Of a stretch of 64,000 bases of DNA, positions 43,440 to 52,180 are shown piece after piece. Origin of the DNA: Lachnospiraceae bacterium (GTDB lineage Bacteria > Bacillota > Clostridia > Lachnospirales > Lachnospiraceae); NCBI GenBank assembly GCA_910574195.1, contig CAJTBF010000009.1, positions 62,001 through 126,000 on the forward strand. Direction: 5' to 3'. Both the position numbers and the translations under genes were made by a program. The notes below the pieces were generated by a model. It made no database searches. It saw only the letters and a list, made by a program, of their open reading frames with translations, and was not told the DNA's origin. Numbering within the stretch: the first letter of the stretch is position 1; each line of letters begins with the position of its first letter.

Positions 43440-43646
43440 ATGGCACAAGTTTCTAAAGATACAACAATCGGAGAACTTTTGATGACGTTTCCGGATGCAG
43501 CTCCGATTCTCATGGAAATTGGAATGCATTGTCTGGGATGCCCGTCTGCACAGGGGGAATCACTTGCGGAAGCAGCGATGGTCCATGGGATTGATGCCGA
43601 TCTGCTTATTGAGAAGATCAATGCAAAGATCAAAGCAGCGGAATAG
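43440..43646 (+). CDS. DUF1858 domain protein
   Basis: A 68-residue protein that is one DUF1858 domain, the small helical unit also found at the front of ScdA/RIC iron-sulphur repair proteins and fused to other redox proteins. Typical features are [29 protein letters not shown], with a CxxC-like Cys pair (CLGC) that may be redox-active or bind a cofactor. ATG 43440 follows AGGAGGAGAAG. It is monocistronic with its own promoter and terminator. Function unknown. Confidence 0.9.
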   Translation: MAQVSKDTTIGELLMTFPDAAPILMEIGMHCLGCPSAQGESLAEAAMVHGIDADLLIEKINAKIKAAE

Positions 43647-43662
43647 AAAGAAATAAAAAGAA

Positions 43663-43719
43663 ACCCGTCCGGCAGATCTTCTATTATTATGGAAGAAGAT
43701 CTAATGGACGGGTATTTTT
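43663..43719 (+). terminator. Terminator after the DUF1858 gene
   Basis: ACCCGTCC (43663-43670) pairs with GGACGGGT (43706-43713), with inner AGATCTTC/GAAGATCT pairing, followed by ATTTTT. Confidence 0.85.
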
Positions 43720-43760
43720 CTTCTCTATGGAAGAAGATCTAATAGAAGGGTATTTTCTTC
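43686..43760 (+). repeat. Direct duplication of the terminator's right arm
   Basis: CTATGGAAGAAGATCTAATG and the following GACGGGTATTTTTCTTC are repeated once from about 43724 with three or four differences (AATAGAAGGGTATTTTCTTC). The second copy also faces the end of mecA. Confidence 0.75.
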
Positions 43761-43777
43761 CGTCAGACAAGTGCTGA

Positions 43778-44509
43778 TTATATGGAAGCTAAATGTGGTA
43801 TGGCATCTGTGGAAATCATTGTTTCGCAATGTTCCTCCAGATATGCGAGAATGGGACCGGTTGCTTTTTCCAGAGTCCCGTATTCGGAAAGCATATTGCA
43901 AATCTTATTAAAGGCGTTGCCTGTCTGCTGCGGCTGTGTTAATGCCAAAATGTAAAGATCTGCTTTGAGGTCATGGTATAATGTACTTTGTCCGTCATAC
44001 ATCGGCAGGATTAATCTGGCAGCTTCCATAATACAGTCTATGTTTTCAAAAGAGAACAGTCTTGCGGGAGATACTTCCTGCAAAGAAGCGGTATCCGGAT
44101 TTTCTGCAGAAGAGGTGACGCCTGCTGCAGCTTCTTTTACCTTATTTAGTAAATCCAGAAATTCTTCGGCCCCTTCCAACTTGTTCAAAGGCGGTTCGTG
44201 CTCTCCTTGTTCGGCATCTCCGAAAGGAGTAAATTTGGAGAAGCGTGTGTCCAGTTCTTCCGGATCTTCCACTTTTGTAATAATTAATACAATGGATCCG
44301 GCGGATGCAGGAATTGCTTCAATCATTAAAGGGATATCATCAGCTTCAAAACCAAAGTCAAAAGATGCCTGCTGCATCATATCACGAAACAGCGACTTTG
44401 CATTTTCAGTACCATAGGCTAGTTCACTTAATTTCAAATGGCGTGCTGCCAAATCAGCATGTGTCAATGTGCAACGAATTTGATTTTCGTTTAACTTTTC
44501 TATTTTCAA
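43778..44509 (-). CDS. mecA: Adaptor protein MecA
   Basis: A 243-residue adaptor that delivers substrates to the ClpC protease. The N-terminal substrate domain is MKIEKLNENQIRCTLTHADLAARHLKLSELAYGT, followed by an acidic variable linker (residues 85-135) and the C-terminal ClpC-binding domain (FENIDCIMEAARLI, STLYHDLKADLYILAL). Length and pattern match clostridial MecA. It runs opposite to its neighbours with its own promoter. Confidence 0.93.
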   Translation of the reverse strand: MKIEKLNENQIRCTLTHADLAARHLKLSELAYGTENAKSLFRDMMQQASFDFGFEADDIPLMIEAIPASAGSIVLIITKVEDPEELDTRFSKFTPFGDAEQGEHEPPLNKLEGAEEFLDLLNKVKEAAAGVTSSAENPDTASLQEVSPARLFSFENIDCIMEAARLILPMYDGQSTLYHDLKADLYILALTQPQQTGNAFNKICNMLSEYGTLEKATGPILAYLEEHCETMISTDAIPHLASI

Positions 44510-44553
44510 TTTATGATCACATCCTTTTGAACTAAAATATTTGATTCAAATTT

Positions 44554-44582
44554 AGTATAAACAAAATCCACAGATATGTAAA
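44554..44582 (-). promoter_or_regulatory. Sigma-A promoter of mecA
   Basis: Minus strand TTTACA (44582-44577), 17 bases, TATACT (44559-44554). Confidence 0.7.
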
Positions 44583-44676
44583 GAAAAAATAATAGAAAAA
44601 GTCTGGAAAAACTTTGAGTTCTCAAGGAAACTTCTATTTGTGAACAAATTCACAGGGCTTATGCACAAAAAACACA

Positions 44677-44705
44677 TTGAAATTTAGAAAAGTGTTTTTT
44701 ATAAT
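44677..44705 (+). promoter_or_regulatory. Sigma-A promoter with no intact gene directly behind it
   Basis: TTGAAA (44677-44682), 17 bases, TATAAT (44700-44705). An AAAGGAGAG ribosome site follows at about 44749, but the next bases are dispersed repeats rather than a start codon. Confidence 0.65.
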
Positions 44706-44786
44706 TGCAAATACGGAGATAGCACGAAACAATAGAAAAATTTTCAGGGAAAGGAGAGAAAGAAACGAGTTGCCGGAAGGGTGTAC

Positions 44787-44850
44787 CTTATCGGACACGA
44801 AGTGTCCGTCTGCTCCGGCAGGAGCATGAATTATGGGATGCCCGGATGGG
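44787..44850 (+). repeat. Dispersed repeat family A, copy 2
   Basis: Contains hairpins CGGACAC-GAA-GTGTCCG and TGCTCC-GGCA-GGAGCA, then TATGGGATGCCCGGATGGG as in copy 1 at 38091. It runs directly into a family B palindrome. Confidence 0.75.
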
Positions 44851-44885
44851 TATACAAATTGGATTACTACTGTCCAATTAGTATA
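44851..44885. repeat. Palindromic dispersed repeat (family B, copy 2)
   Basis: TATACAAATTGGA and TCCAATTAGTATA pair over 13 positions with one mismatch and a 9-base loop. Related to 25336-25373. Confidence 0.7.
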
Positions 44886-45092
44886 ATGTCTAGGAATTAT
44901 TCTGTAAATCTGAGATTATCAAAGTTCCATGTTCAGGAACAGATTCAGAAAAGGGAAAAATCACTGTATGGTTCAGACTATCTCCGGCTGCATGACCGGC
45001 GGTATGTCACGAAAACCCGTTACTATTCACGGCCTGGGAGGCCGCTCATAGCAACGAAAACTCCTGCTGGAAAAGTATCATGCAGTGTTTAG
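44886..45092 (+). pseudogene. Possible 5' fragment of a frameshifted gene
   Basis: A 68-codon frame from ATG 44886 (MSRNYSVNLRLSKF) lacks a ribosome site because repeats lie in front of it. Near an A4 run at 45057-45060 a one-base shift would join PLIATK to LLLEKYHAVFSLLESAGKG in the next frame, which leads into the 90-codon frame below. That reading gives one protein of about 170 residues. This is a pattern-based suggestion only. Confidence 0.3.
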
Positions 45093-45126
45093 TCTATTGG
45101 AATCGGCAGGGAAAGGAGCGGAACAG

Positions 45127-45399
45127 GTGAAAAAAAGGAGTATATCATATGAGAAATTGTACACGGAACTGGAAGGATTTGAAAAGAATGGTATCTGTAT
45201 TTCCATTGATGGATTCGATGCCAGTCCGATGCAGGTGGTAAAAGCACATATGGCACGGGAGGCAGGAAGCTATATGCGGGACTATGAGCTGAGTGCGAAA
45301 GGTCAGATAGAATCACTTTCTTTTGTGAACGTCAACAGTAGCATATATTATGACCAAAAAGTAAGAGAAAATCAGTTGCAACCCCTTTTGTCAGACTGA
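45127..45399 (+). CDS. Small hypothetical protein
   Basis: A 90-residue protein with no recognised family. It starts at GTG 45127 with AAAGGAGCGG upstream; GTG 45085 is an alternative in the same frame. The sequence is mixed charged with no membrane segment or signal peptide (SISYEKLYTELEGFEKNGICISIDG, SPMQVVKAHMAREAGSYMRDYEL). It may be the intact 3' part of a frameshifted longer gene. Clostridia carry many such orphan proteins; no function is offered. Confidence 0.5.
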   Translation: MKKRSISYEKLYTELEGFEKNGICISIDGFDASPMQVVKAHMAREAGSYMRDYELSAKGQIESLSFVNVNSSIYYDQKVRENQLQPLLSD

Positions 45400-45545
45400 T
45401 ACTAAACATCTGTATAGAAAAAGTTTGGATCGGAATGAAAAATCTGAAAATCATATAAAATTTTGTTGTTTTCTCAAATTCCTGATGACGTATGAAAAAA
45501 ATGTGGTATAATAACCAATATTGAGGGCCAAACAGGAGGTGTGAA

Positions 45546-47807
45546 ATGGACGAAAGAGAAGGCAGGGGTTTTGATACCACGAATTCATGGTCCAGGCAAC
45601 AAAGGTCAGGAGAGTATAGAAGAAAAAGTACAGATTCATCGGGAAATCAGAATGACAATACAACCAGAAGCGGAAGTTCGCTGAATGATAAAATACCAGG
45701 GATTCATCAGTTGCGCAGCAATATAAGAATGCCGGGTTCCAAACAGGCGGAAAGCCCCGGAACATCCAGGGTATCAGGTGCACAGAACACAAGATTTTCG
45801 GGAAGCGCAAGTACGCAAAGTACCAGAATATCCGGTTCCGGAAGGGCGGCGGGCAGCCGATTTTCGGGGAACGCGGTGAAACCGAATTCGAGAGTGCAGG
45901 GAGAAGAGTCTCAGACCCTACATATGACGGAGGAAGAAGCACAGCAGAGTGTAAGGGCTGCCGCAAGGAGCAGAACGCGAAGTGCAGATTCATCCGGCAG
46001 AAGGCGGCGGAGCGGACAAAGGCCGAGAAGAGGCAGCCGGGCAAGAAGACGGCGCAGGAATTTGATTTTCCGAATGGGGATACTGGTCGCTTTTTTGATT
46101 GCTTTGGTAGTGGGGATTTTCATTTGGAAAAAATACGGTCCGTCAAAAGAGAAGGCCGATTTGGAACAATATTATGGATTAATGAATGAAAATGACCTTG
46201 CGGTGATCATCAATAATCAGGTGATCAGAGATGAAGAAGGCGTGCCTGTCGGAAAACTGATGGATGATCAGGTATATGTAGAGTATTCTGTGGTCAGACA
46301 CAATATCAACGAAAGATTTTACTGGGATCCAAATGAAAGCGTAATGCTTTATACACTTCCGAACGGCAATGTATCCGTTGCAGTGGGAAGCAGAGAATAT
46401 ACAGAGATCAACGAAAAGAAAAGTGAAGACTATGTGATTTTGAAGACAGAAGGCAGAACCGCATATATTGCACTTCCTTTTATTCAGCAGTATACAAACA
46501 TGGATTACAGTGTATATAAAAAGCCGGACAGAGCAGTGATTACGTGCGAATGGGGCGAGATTCAGACGGCATCCGTGAAGCGGAATACAGAAGTACGTTA
46601 TCAGGGAGGCGTAAAGAGTCCGATCCTGACAGAAGCAAAGAAATCAGATAGAGTAACCGTACTGGAGGAAGAAGGAGACTGGAAAAAAGTTGCAACCACG
46701 GACGGATTTGTAGGATATGTGAAGAACAGTTCGTTGAGAAAGATAGAAAGTGAAACACTTTCCAGAGAATTTGAGGCTCCGGAGTATAGTAACCTGTCAG
46801 TCAGTCATACCATTAATATGGCATGGCACAGTATAGAGAATCAGGATGCAAACAGCTATGTGCTGGAGATGATTGCCGCGACCAAAGGGTTGACGACGAT
46901 TGCACCGACCTGGTTTACCATTGCCGATCTGGATGGGAATATCAATTCATTGGCGTCTACGGAATATGTGAATTATGCACATCAGCAAAATCTGGATGTA
47001 TGGGCCACTCTACGGGATTTTCACGGAGGAATCAATTCTTTTGAAGAGACCTATCAGGTGCTGAGTTATACTTCAAAACGGGAAACGCTGATCAATCAGG
47101 TCATTGCGGCGGCGCTTCAATCGGGAATTGACGGGATCAATCTGGATTTTGAACTGATTTCTACCGAGTGCGGCGAACACTATATTCAGTTTGTCAGAGA
47201 GTTATCAGTAAAGTGCAGGCAGAATAGTCTGGTGCTTTCCATTGATAACTATGTTCCGCAGCCTTATAATGCACATTATAATTTAAAGGAACAAGGGATT
47301 GTTGCAGATTATGTGATCATTATGGGCTATGATGAGCATACGGAAGGTTCCTATGAGGCTGGTTCCGTAGCATCTTATGGATATGTGAAGAAAGGAATTG
47401 AGGATGCATTGCAGTCTGTTCCAAGTACGAAGCTGGTGACGGCAGTTCCACTTTATACAAGGCTCTGGTTTGAGTCGCCTAAGTCACAGGAGGAACTGGA
47501 TGCACAGCAGGGAACGGAAGCGGCACAATTCCCGAATAATGTGACAAGTACAGCGATGGGAATGGATGAAGCCGTGCAGACGCTGAATCAATATGGAGTT
47601 CAGGCGGAATGGAACGAAGAAGCAAAGCAGAATTATGCACAGTGGGAAGCAGACGGCGGGATGTATAAGATCTGGCTGGAAGATGAAACTTCCCTGGAAG
47701 AAAAGCTGAAACTGATCAAAGGCAATAACCTGGCGGGAGTGGCAGAATGGCGGCTTGGCTGGGAGAATTCCAGTGCATGGGATTTGATTCTTCAGTATGT
47801 GAATTAA
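45546..47807 (+). CDS. Membrane-anchored GH18 glycosidase with SH3 domain
   Basis: A 753-residue protein. The first 170 residues are Ser/Arg/Gly-rich, low in order and presumably cytoplasmic, ending RRGSRARRRRR. One membrane helix follows (residues 178-197). Outside come a copper-amine-oxidase-like beta region, an SH3 domain (VKRNTEVRYQGGVKSPILTEAKKSDRVTVLEE) and a glycoside hydrolase family 18 domain with DGINLDFELI, whose acid is Glu536. The family's spore and wall members cut N-acetylglucosamine polymers. ATG 45546 has AGGAGGTGTG upstream. The next gene is a wall amidase. Confidence 0.9.
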   Translation: MDEREGRGFDTTNSWSRQQRSGEYRRKSTDSSGNQNDNTTRSGSSLNDKIPGIHQLRSNIRMPGSKQAESPGTSRVSGAQNTRFSGSASTQSTRISGSGRAAGSRFSGNAVKPNSRVQGEESQTLHMTEEEAQQSVRAAARSRTRSADSSGRRRRSGQRPRRGSRARRRRRNLIFRMGILVAFLIALVVGIFIWKKYGPSKEKADLEQYYGLMNENDLAVIINNQVIRDEEGVPVGKLMDDQVYVEYSVVRHNINERFYWDPNESVMLYTLPNGNVSVAVGSREYTEINEKKSEDYVILKTEGRTAYIALPFIQQYTNMDYSVYKKPDRAVITCEWGEIQTASVKRNTEVRYQGGVKSPILTEAKKSDRVTVLEEEGDWKKVATTDGFVGYVKNSSLRKIESETLSREFEAPEYSNLSVSHTINMAWHSIENQDANSYVLEMIAATKGLTTIAPTWFTIADLDGNINSLASTEYVNYAHQQNLDVWATLRDFHGGINSFEETYQVLSYTSKRETLINQVIAAALQSGIDGINLDFELISTECGEHYIQFVRELSVKCRQNSLVLSIDNYVPQPYNAHYNLKEQGIVADYVIIMGYDEHTEGSYEAGSVASYGYVKKGIEDALQSVPSTKLVTAVPLYTRLWFESPKSQEELDAQQGTEAAQFPNNVTSTAMGMDEAVQTLNQYGVQAEWNEEAKQNYAQWEADGGMYKIWLEDETSLEEKLKLIKGNNLAGVAEWRLGWENSSAWDLILQYVN

Positions 47808-47944
47808 TGAAAGAGACATCCTCTTTCTGCATATATATGGTGATAGAATCGGGGAGCATGAAGTACATGGCTTCCTACGGGACTCAAAAGGGAAGAGTCA
47901 CTTTTGGTCCTGACATCATGATATATGGGAAAGGGGATGTTTTT

Positions 47945-48637
47945 TTGGTAAAAAAGCTGGGAATCCTGTTAATGATGGTCATGCTGGTGGCCATAGCAGT
48001 CGGAAGTCAGATGCTTGGAGAACATTTGTATGCACAGGTGGAGGAAACCACGGAGACTGCCGGAAAAGTGGAATCACAGGTTATGGTGATTTTAGATTCA
48101 GGGCATGGAGGAAGCGATCCGGGAAAGATCGGGGTGAATGATGCACTGGAAAAGGATATTAACTTATGTATTGCCGAGAAAGTAAAATCAAATCTTGAGG
48201 CACAGGGGATTTCTGTGAAAATGACCAGGGAGGACGGGAACGGACTTGCAGATTCTAAAGTGGAAGATCTGAAAGCACGGGTTTCCTTGATCAATGACAA
48301 TAAACCGTTGCTTGCGGTCAGCATTCATCAAAACAGCTACCCGCAGGAAAGTATTCATGGTGCGCAGGTATTTTACTATGCGCATTCTAAAAATGGAGAA
48401 GAGGCGGCAAAGCTTCTTCAGGAATCTTTGCTGGAGGTAGATCCGGATAATACGCGTCAGGCGAAGTCTAATGATACATATTATCTGTTAAAGAAGACAA
48501 AAGTAGCGACGGTTATTGTAGAATGCGGTTTTTTAAGTAATCAGGGGGAGGCAGAAAAGCTGGTTACAGAGGAATACCAGGAAAAAGTAGCGGAGGCGGT
48601 AGCAAAAGGAATTCAGAAATATGTCGGTAATGTCTGA
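47945..48637 (+). CDS. cwlD: N-acetylmuramoyl-L-alanine amidase, CwlD-like
   Basis: A 230-residue zinc amidase (Amidase_3) that removes peptides from muramic acid; CwlD does this to make cortex muramic-lactam. A signal anchor (LGILLMMVMLVAIAVG) precedes VILDSGHGGSDPGKIG with zinc ligand His, SIHQNSYPQ with the second His, and VIVECGFLSNQGE with the catalytic Glu. The start is judged to be TTG 47945, seven bases after AAAGGGGA; the frame runs further upstream into the GH18 gene without a ribosome site. Length fits CwlD. Confidence 0.85.
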   Translation: MVKKLGILLMMVMLVAIAVGSQMLGEHLYAQVEETTETAGKVESQVMVILDSGHGGSDPGKIGVNDALEKDINLCIAEKVKSNLEAQGISVKMTREDGNGLADSKVEDLKARVSLINDNKPLLAVSIHQNSYPQESIHGAQVFYYAHSKNGEEAAKLLQESLLEVDPDNTRQAKSNDTYYLLKKTKVATVIVECGFLSNQGEAEKLVTEEYQEKVAEAVAKGIQKYVGNV

Positions 48638-48772
48638 CGGCCGTTACCGGCTGAACTGTTACCTGTGCAAACCACAGTTGATACTTTCTGTATTTTCATT
48701 TGGAAGGATTGATGTTATAATAGGAAAAGAGTGGCATAGGAAAGTACAATGTGGAGTAAATAATATAAAATT

Positions 48773-50308
48773 ATGAATACAAAAATAAAAAAGATAGACG
48801 TCAATAAGATGGATATGCAGATCATAGAAGAGGCGGGAGAGATTCTCAAAAGAGGCGGGCTTGTTGCATTTCCGACAGAGACCGTGTATGGACTGGGAGC
48901 AGATGCGTTGGACGAAAAAGCGGCCAGAAAAATTTATGCGGCCAAAGGGCGCCCCTCGGATAATCCATTGATTGTGCATATCGCAGAGGTACGTGCACTG
49001 GACAGAATTGCAACGGATATTCCGATCAAAGTAGAAGAGCTGGCATATTATTTTTGGCCGGGACCACTGACCATGATCCTGAAAAAGAGTGAAGAGGTTC
49101 CTTATGAGACCACAGGAGGATTGGACACGGTGGCAGTACGGCTTCCCCAGAATGTGATTGCCCGGGAGCTGATTCGTGCGGCAGGCGGATATGTGTCCGC
49201 TCCCAGTGCAAATACATCCGGGCGCCCCAGCCCCACGAAGGCTGAACATGTGAAGCAGGATCTGGACGGAAAGATTGATATGATTCTGGATGGCGGAAGC
49301 GTGGAGATTGGTCTGGAATCTACTATTTTGGATATGACGGTGAAGCCGCCTATGATTTTACGTCCGGGTGCGGTAACATTGGATATGCTGGAAAAAGTGC
49401 TGGGGGATGTCAGCGTAGATCAGACGATGATCGGGGATGAAAGTGAAACACCGCCGAAAGCTCCCGGGATGAAATATCGGCATTATGCACCGAAAGCAAA
49501 ATTGATGATTTTGGAGGGAAGCCTGCGGGAGGAGATACTGGCCATTCGGCAGATGGCTTATGAGGCGGAGCGCAACGGAAAAAAAGTAGGTGTGATCGCC
49601 ACAAATGAGACGATTGGTTTCTATACGAATGGCCGGGTAAAGAATATTGGCAGCAGAGAGAATGAAAAAACAATCGCCAGGAATCTATATGCAGTCCTGC
49701 GGGAATTTGACGAGGAAGATGTAGAGGAGATTTACAGTGAATCTTTCGCGCTGGAAGGTATGGGAAAAGCGATTATGAATCGTCTGGAAAAGGCGGCGGG
49801 GCATCTGCGGATTTCAGCAGAGGCTGTAGTGAGACAGCAAAAGTACAGGCGCATTGTCTTCGTCAGTAATTCTGACACGTGCAGAGGGCCGATGGCTGCA
49901 GAGATGCTTCGTCAAAAAGAGTTGGTGCAGGAATATGTGATCGATTCCGGAGGTATGGTAGTATTATTTCCGGAACCGGTTAACCCTAAGGCAGAAGCGG
50001 TAATGAAAAGCGCAAAGATGACGCTGGGGAATCATGTGGCACAGAGTTTTTCTGAGACAGAAATCGACAGGGATATTCTGGTTCTGGCTGTGGAGGAAGA
50101 GCAGAAAGAAAAGTTGATTACTCAATACGGAGACAATGGGAATATTTATACTTTATGTGAGTTTATCGGAGAAACCTGCAAAGTAGAAGATCCGTATGGC
50201 GGCTCCCTTCAGACTTATGGAGCGTGCCTGGAAAAGCTTTCCGGATTGATAGACAAGCTGGCAGGAAAGCTGAATGCACTGGCTGCGATGACAATGGACA
50301 AGGAATAG
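48773..50308 (+). CDS. Threonylcarbamoyl-AMP synthase fused to LMW phosphatase-like domain
   Basis: A 511-residue fusion. Residues 1-340 are Sua5/YwlC, which makes threonylcarbamoyl-AMP for the t6A modification of tRNA: LVAFPTETVYGLGADA, KGRPSDNPLIVHI, SAPSANTSGRPSPT, and the Sua5 tail domain after KAPGMKYRHYAP. Residues 360-511 are a low-molecular-weight protein phosphatase fold like YwlE. Its P-loop reads VFVSNSDTCRGPM, so Ser365 stands where the nucleophilic Cys should be, while Arg371 and the DPYGGS acid loop remain. In B. subtilis ywlC and ywlE are near neighbours upstream of upp; here they are fused and upp follows. Confidence 0.9.
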   Translation: MNTKIKKIDVNKMDMQIIEEAGEILKRGGLVAFPTETVYGLGADALDEKAARKIYAAKGRPSDNPLIVHIAEVRALDRIATDIPIKVEELAYYFWPGPLTMILKKSEEVPYETTGGLDTVAVRLPQNVIARELIRAAGGYVSAPSANTSGRPSPTKAEHVKQDLDGKIDMILDGGSVEIGLESTILDMTVKPPMILRPGAVTLDMLEKVLGDVSVDQTMIGDESETPPKAPGMKYRHYAPKAKLMILEGSLREEILAIRQMAYEAERNGKKVGVIATNETIGFYTNGRVKNIGSRENEKTIARNLYAVLREFDEEDVEEIYSESFALEGMGKAIMNRLEKAAGHLRISAEAVVRQQKYRRIVFVSNSDTCRGPMAAEMLRQKELVQEYVIDSGGMVVLFPEPVNPKAEAVMKSAKMTLGNHVAQSFSETEIDRDILVLAVEEEQKEKLITQYGDNGNIYTLCEFIGETCKVEDPYGGSLQTYGACLEKLSGLIDKLAGKLNALAAMTMDKE

Positions 50309-50358
50309 AATAAAAAAGAGGCAAATGAAAAAATATACGGTAAAAGGAGGAAAAGAAT

Positions 50359-50988
50359 ATGTCAGAAATACACATTATGGATCATCCTTTGATCCAGCAT
50401 AAGATTCATTATATTCGGCGGGAAGAGGTAGGGACGAAGGAATTTCGGACGGTGGTGAGTGAGATTGCCGGACTGATGTGCTATGAAGCAACCAGAGATC
50501 TGAAACTGACCAGTGTAAAAATCAGAACGCCCCTATGCGAGATGGAAGGCAAGGAACTGAGCGGTAAGAAGATGGCGGTGGTTCCGATTCTGCGGGCCGG
50601 ACTGGGTATGGTGGACGGAATTCTGTCGTTGATTCCTACCGCAAAAGTAGGACATATCGGGTTGTACCGGAATCCACAGACACATGAACCGGTGGAGTAT
50701 TATTGTAAGTTACCGTCAGATTGTGAGGAAAGAGAAGTTTTCGTAGTAGATCCTATGTTGGCAACGGGGGGCTCCTGCTCTGCGGCAATTCAGATGCTGA
50801 AAGACAAAGGAGTAAAGAAAATTCGTTTTCTCTGCATTATTGCCGCGCCGGAAGGAATCGCAAGAATGGAGAGGGAACATCCGGATGTACCGCTCTATAT
50901 CGGTGCGAAAGATGAACGACTGGATGAGCATGCATATATTCTTCCGGGACTTGGAGATGCGGGAGATCGTATTTTTGGTACGAAATAA
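50359..50988 (+). CDS. upp: Uracil phosphoribosyltransferase
   Basis: A 209-residue salvage enzyme making UMP from uracil and PRPP. The PRPP loop is [18 protein letters not shown], and [14 protein letters not shown] and the C-terminal [17 protein letters not shown] are characteristic. ATG 50359 follows AAAAGGAGGAAAAG. It is followed 17 bases later by dCMP deaminase, forming a pyrimidine salvage pair. Confidence 0.97.
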   Translation: MSEIHIMDHPLIQHKIHYIRREEVGTKEFRTVVSEIAGLMCYEATRDLKLTSVKIRTPLCEMEGKELSGKKMAVVPILRAGLGMVDGILSLIPTAKVGHIGLYRNPQTHEPVEYYCKLPSDCEEREVFVVDPMLATGGSCSAAIQMLKDKGVKKIRFLCIIAAPEGIARMEREHPDVPLYIGAKDERLDEHAYILPGLGDAGDRIFGTK

Positions 50989-51005
50989 GAAGCAGGAGGA
51001 TAGGT

Positions 51006-51494
51006 ATGTCTGACAAAAGAAAGGATTATCTTTCGTGGGATGAATATTTTATGGGGGTCGCCAAGCTTTCCGGAATGCGCTCAAAGGATCCAAGTACCCA
51101 GGTGGGGTGCTGTATTGTAAGTCCGGATAATCGGATTCTTTCTATGGGATACAATGGGTTTCCTATGGGATGCTCGGACGACACATTTCCCTGGGCAAGA
51201 GAAGGGGAAGATCCCTTGGAAACAAAATATCTGTATTCCACTCATAGTGAGCTGAATGCAATTTTGAATTATAAGGGAACCAGTCTTGCCGGGGCAAGAT
51301 TGTATGTATCGTTGTTTCCATGTAATGAATGTGCGAAAGCGATTATCCAGAGCGGGATTCGGGAGATTATATATGACAGTGACAAATATGCCGGGACACC
51401 GGGAGTGATTGCGTCCAAACGGATGATGGACGCTGCAGGGGTGAAATACCATCAGTATCAAAAAACCGGACGGGAAGTATGCATTCGGATGTGA
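51006..51494 (+). CDS. comEB: dCMP / deoxycytidylate deaminase
   Basis: A 162-residue zinc deaminase converting dCMP to dUMP. The zinc site is STHSELNAIL (His and catalytic Glu, with Ser in place of the usual Ala) and PCNECAKAIIQSGI. The front LSWDEYFMGVAKLSGMRSKDPSTQVGCCIV is typical of the dCMP deaminase/ComEB family. AGGAGGATAGGT precedes the ATG. Cotranscribed with upp. Confidence 0.94.
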   Translation: MSDKRKDYLSWDEYFMGVAKLSGMRSKDPSTQVGCCIVSPDNRILSMGYNGFPMGCSDDTFPWAREGEDPLETKYLYSTHSELNAILNYKGTSLAGARLYVSLFPCNECAKAIIQSGIREIIYDSDKYAGTPGVIASKRMMDAAGVKYHQYQKTGREVCIRM

Positions 51495-51629
51495 GGGAAA
51501 GGCAGAAGGTAAGATATTTGAAAAATCCAAAAAGCGGCGGATGTGTTTCAGAAAATGGAATAAAGAGGGTATCGGCAGAATATAGATATCGTGTAAGGCA
51601 GTAATGGAATACGGGTGGAGGAGAAGAGG

Positions 51630-51839
51630 ATGGAACAAAAGCCGGTATCCTTTTTCGTTAATTTTTTAATTCGCGCAATTTTGGGGATGGGCGTCATTTT
51701 TTTTATCAATCAATATGTGATTCCGGATCATAATGCATGGAAGGTCGGCTTGAATGCGGTGTCATTTTTGACAAGCGGGGGCCTTGGAATTCCTGGCGTC
51801 TGTCTGCTTTATGGAATTTTGATTTATCAAAATTTGTGA
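51630..51839 (+). CDS. bofA: Pro-sigma-K processing inhibitor BofA family
   Basis: A 69-residue membrane protein with two hydrophobic helices (SFFVNFLIRAILGMGVIFFINQYV and LNAVSFLTSGGLGIPGVCLLYGILIY). BofA holds the SpoIVFB protease inactive in the outer forespore membrane in B. subtilis. The GLGIPGV motif is the conserved end of the family. ATG 51630 follows GGAGGAGAAGAGG. Confidence 0.9.
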   Translation: MEQKPVSFFVNFLIRAILGMGVIFFINQYVIPDHNAWKVGLNAVSFLTSGGLGIPGVCLLYGILIYQNL

Positions 51840-51875
51840 GGATTTCACAAAACTTGGCAAATTTAAAATAAGTTC

Positions 51876-51904
51876 TGGACATTTCTCAAAGGGATGTTTA
51901 TAAT
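51876..51904 (+). promoter_or_regulatory. Sigma-A promoter of the tad operon
   Basis: TGGACA (51876-51881), 17 bases, TATAAT (51899-51904). The start of the first tad gene is 276 bases further on. Confidence 0.72.
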
Positions 51905-51910
51905 ACAACT

Positions 51911-52180
51911 TACACAACAGAGATCTAATCTGTTGTTTTATCTCCCACTATTCAGGCAGGGAGAGATCTGAAAACTGGATTCTGCTGTTTGGGCAGATTA
52001 CAGTAATCAATTTTCAGGCTGCATTTCCGCAGCAAAGTTTTCAAAATGTGAAACAATGGACATGACCGGCAGTATAAGAGATATCTCCGAGATTTTAGGA
52101 ATGTATTTTTGTGTATTTCGTATGCTGCGAACAGCCGGGCAATCTTCCTGCCCGGCAAACTACAGGAGAGGAGGGAAAAG
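51911..52180 (+). ncRNA. Structured leader of the tad operon, possible RNA regulator
   Basis: The leader has several perfect hairpins: 51914-51921/51929-51936 (ACAACAGA/TCTGTTGT) followed by TTTTA; CTGAAAA/TTTTCAG (51968-51974/52011-52017) enclosing two smaller hairpins (near 51981-51997 and 51996-52008); GCTGC/GCAGC (52018-52033); and GCCGGGCA/TGCCCGGC (52134-52156) just before the AGGAGAGGAGGG site. I cannot match it to a known riboswitch, including the c-di-GMP classes. Regulation is inference. Confidence 0.45.
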
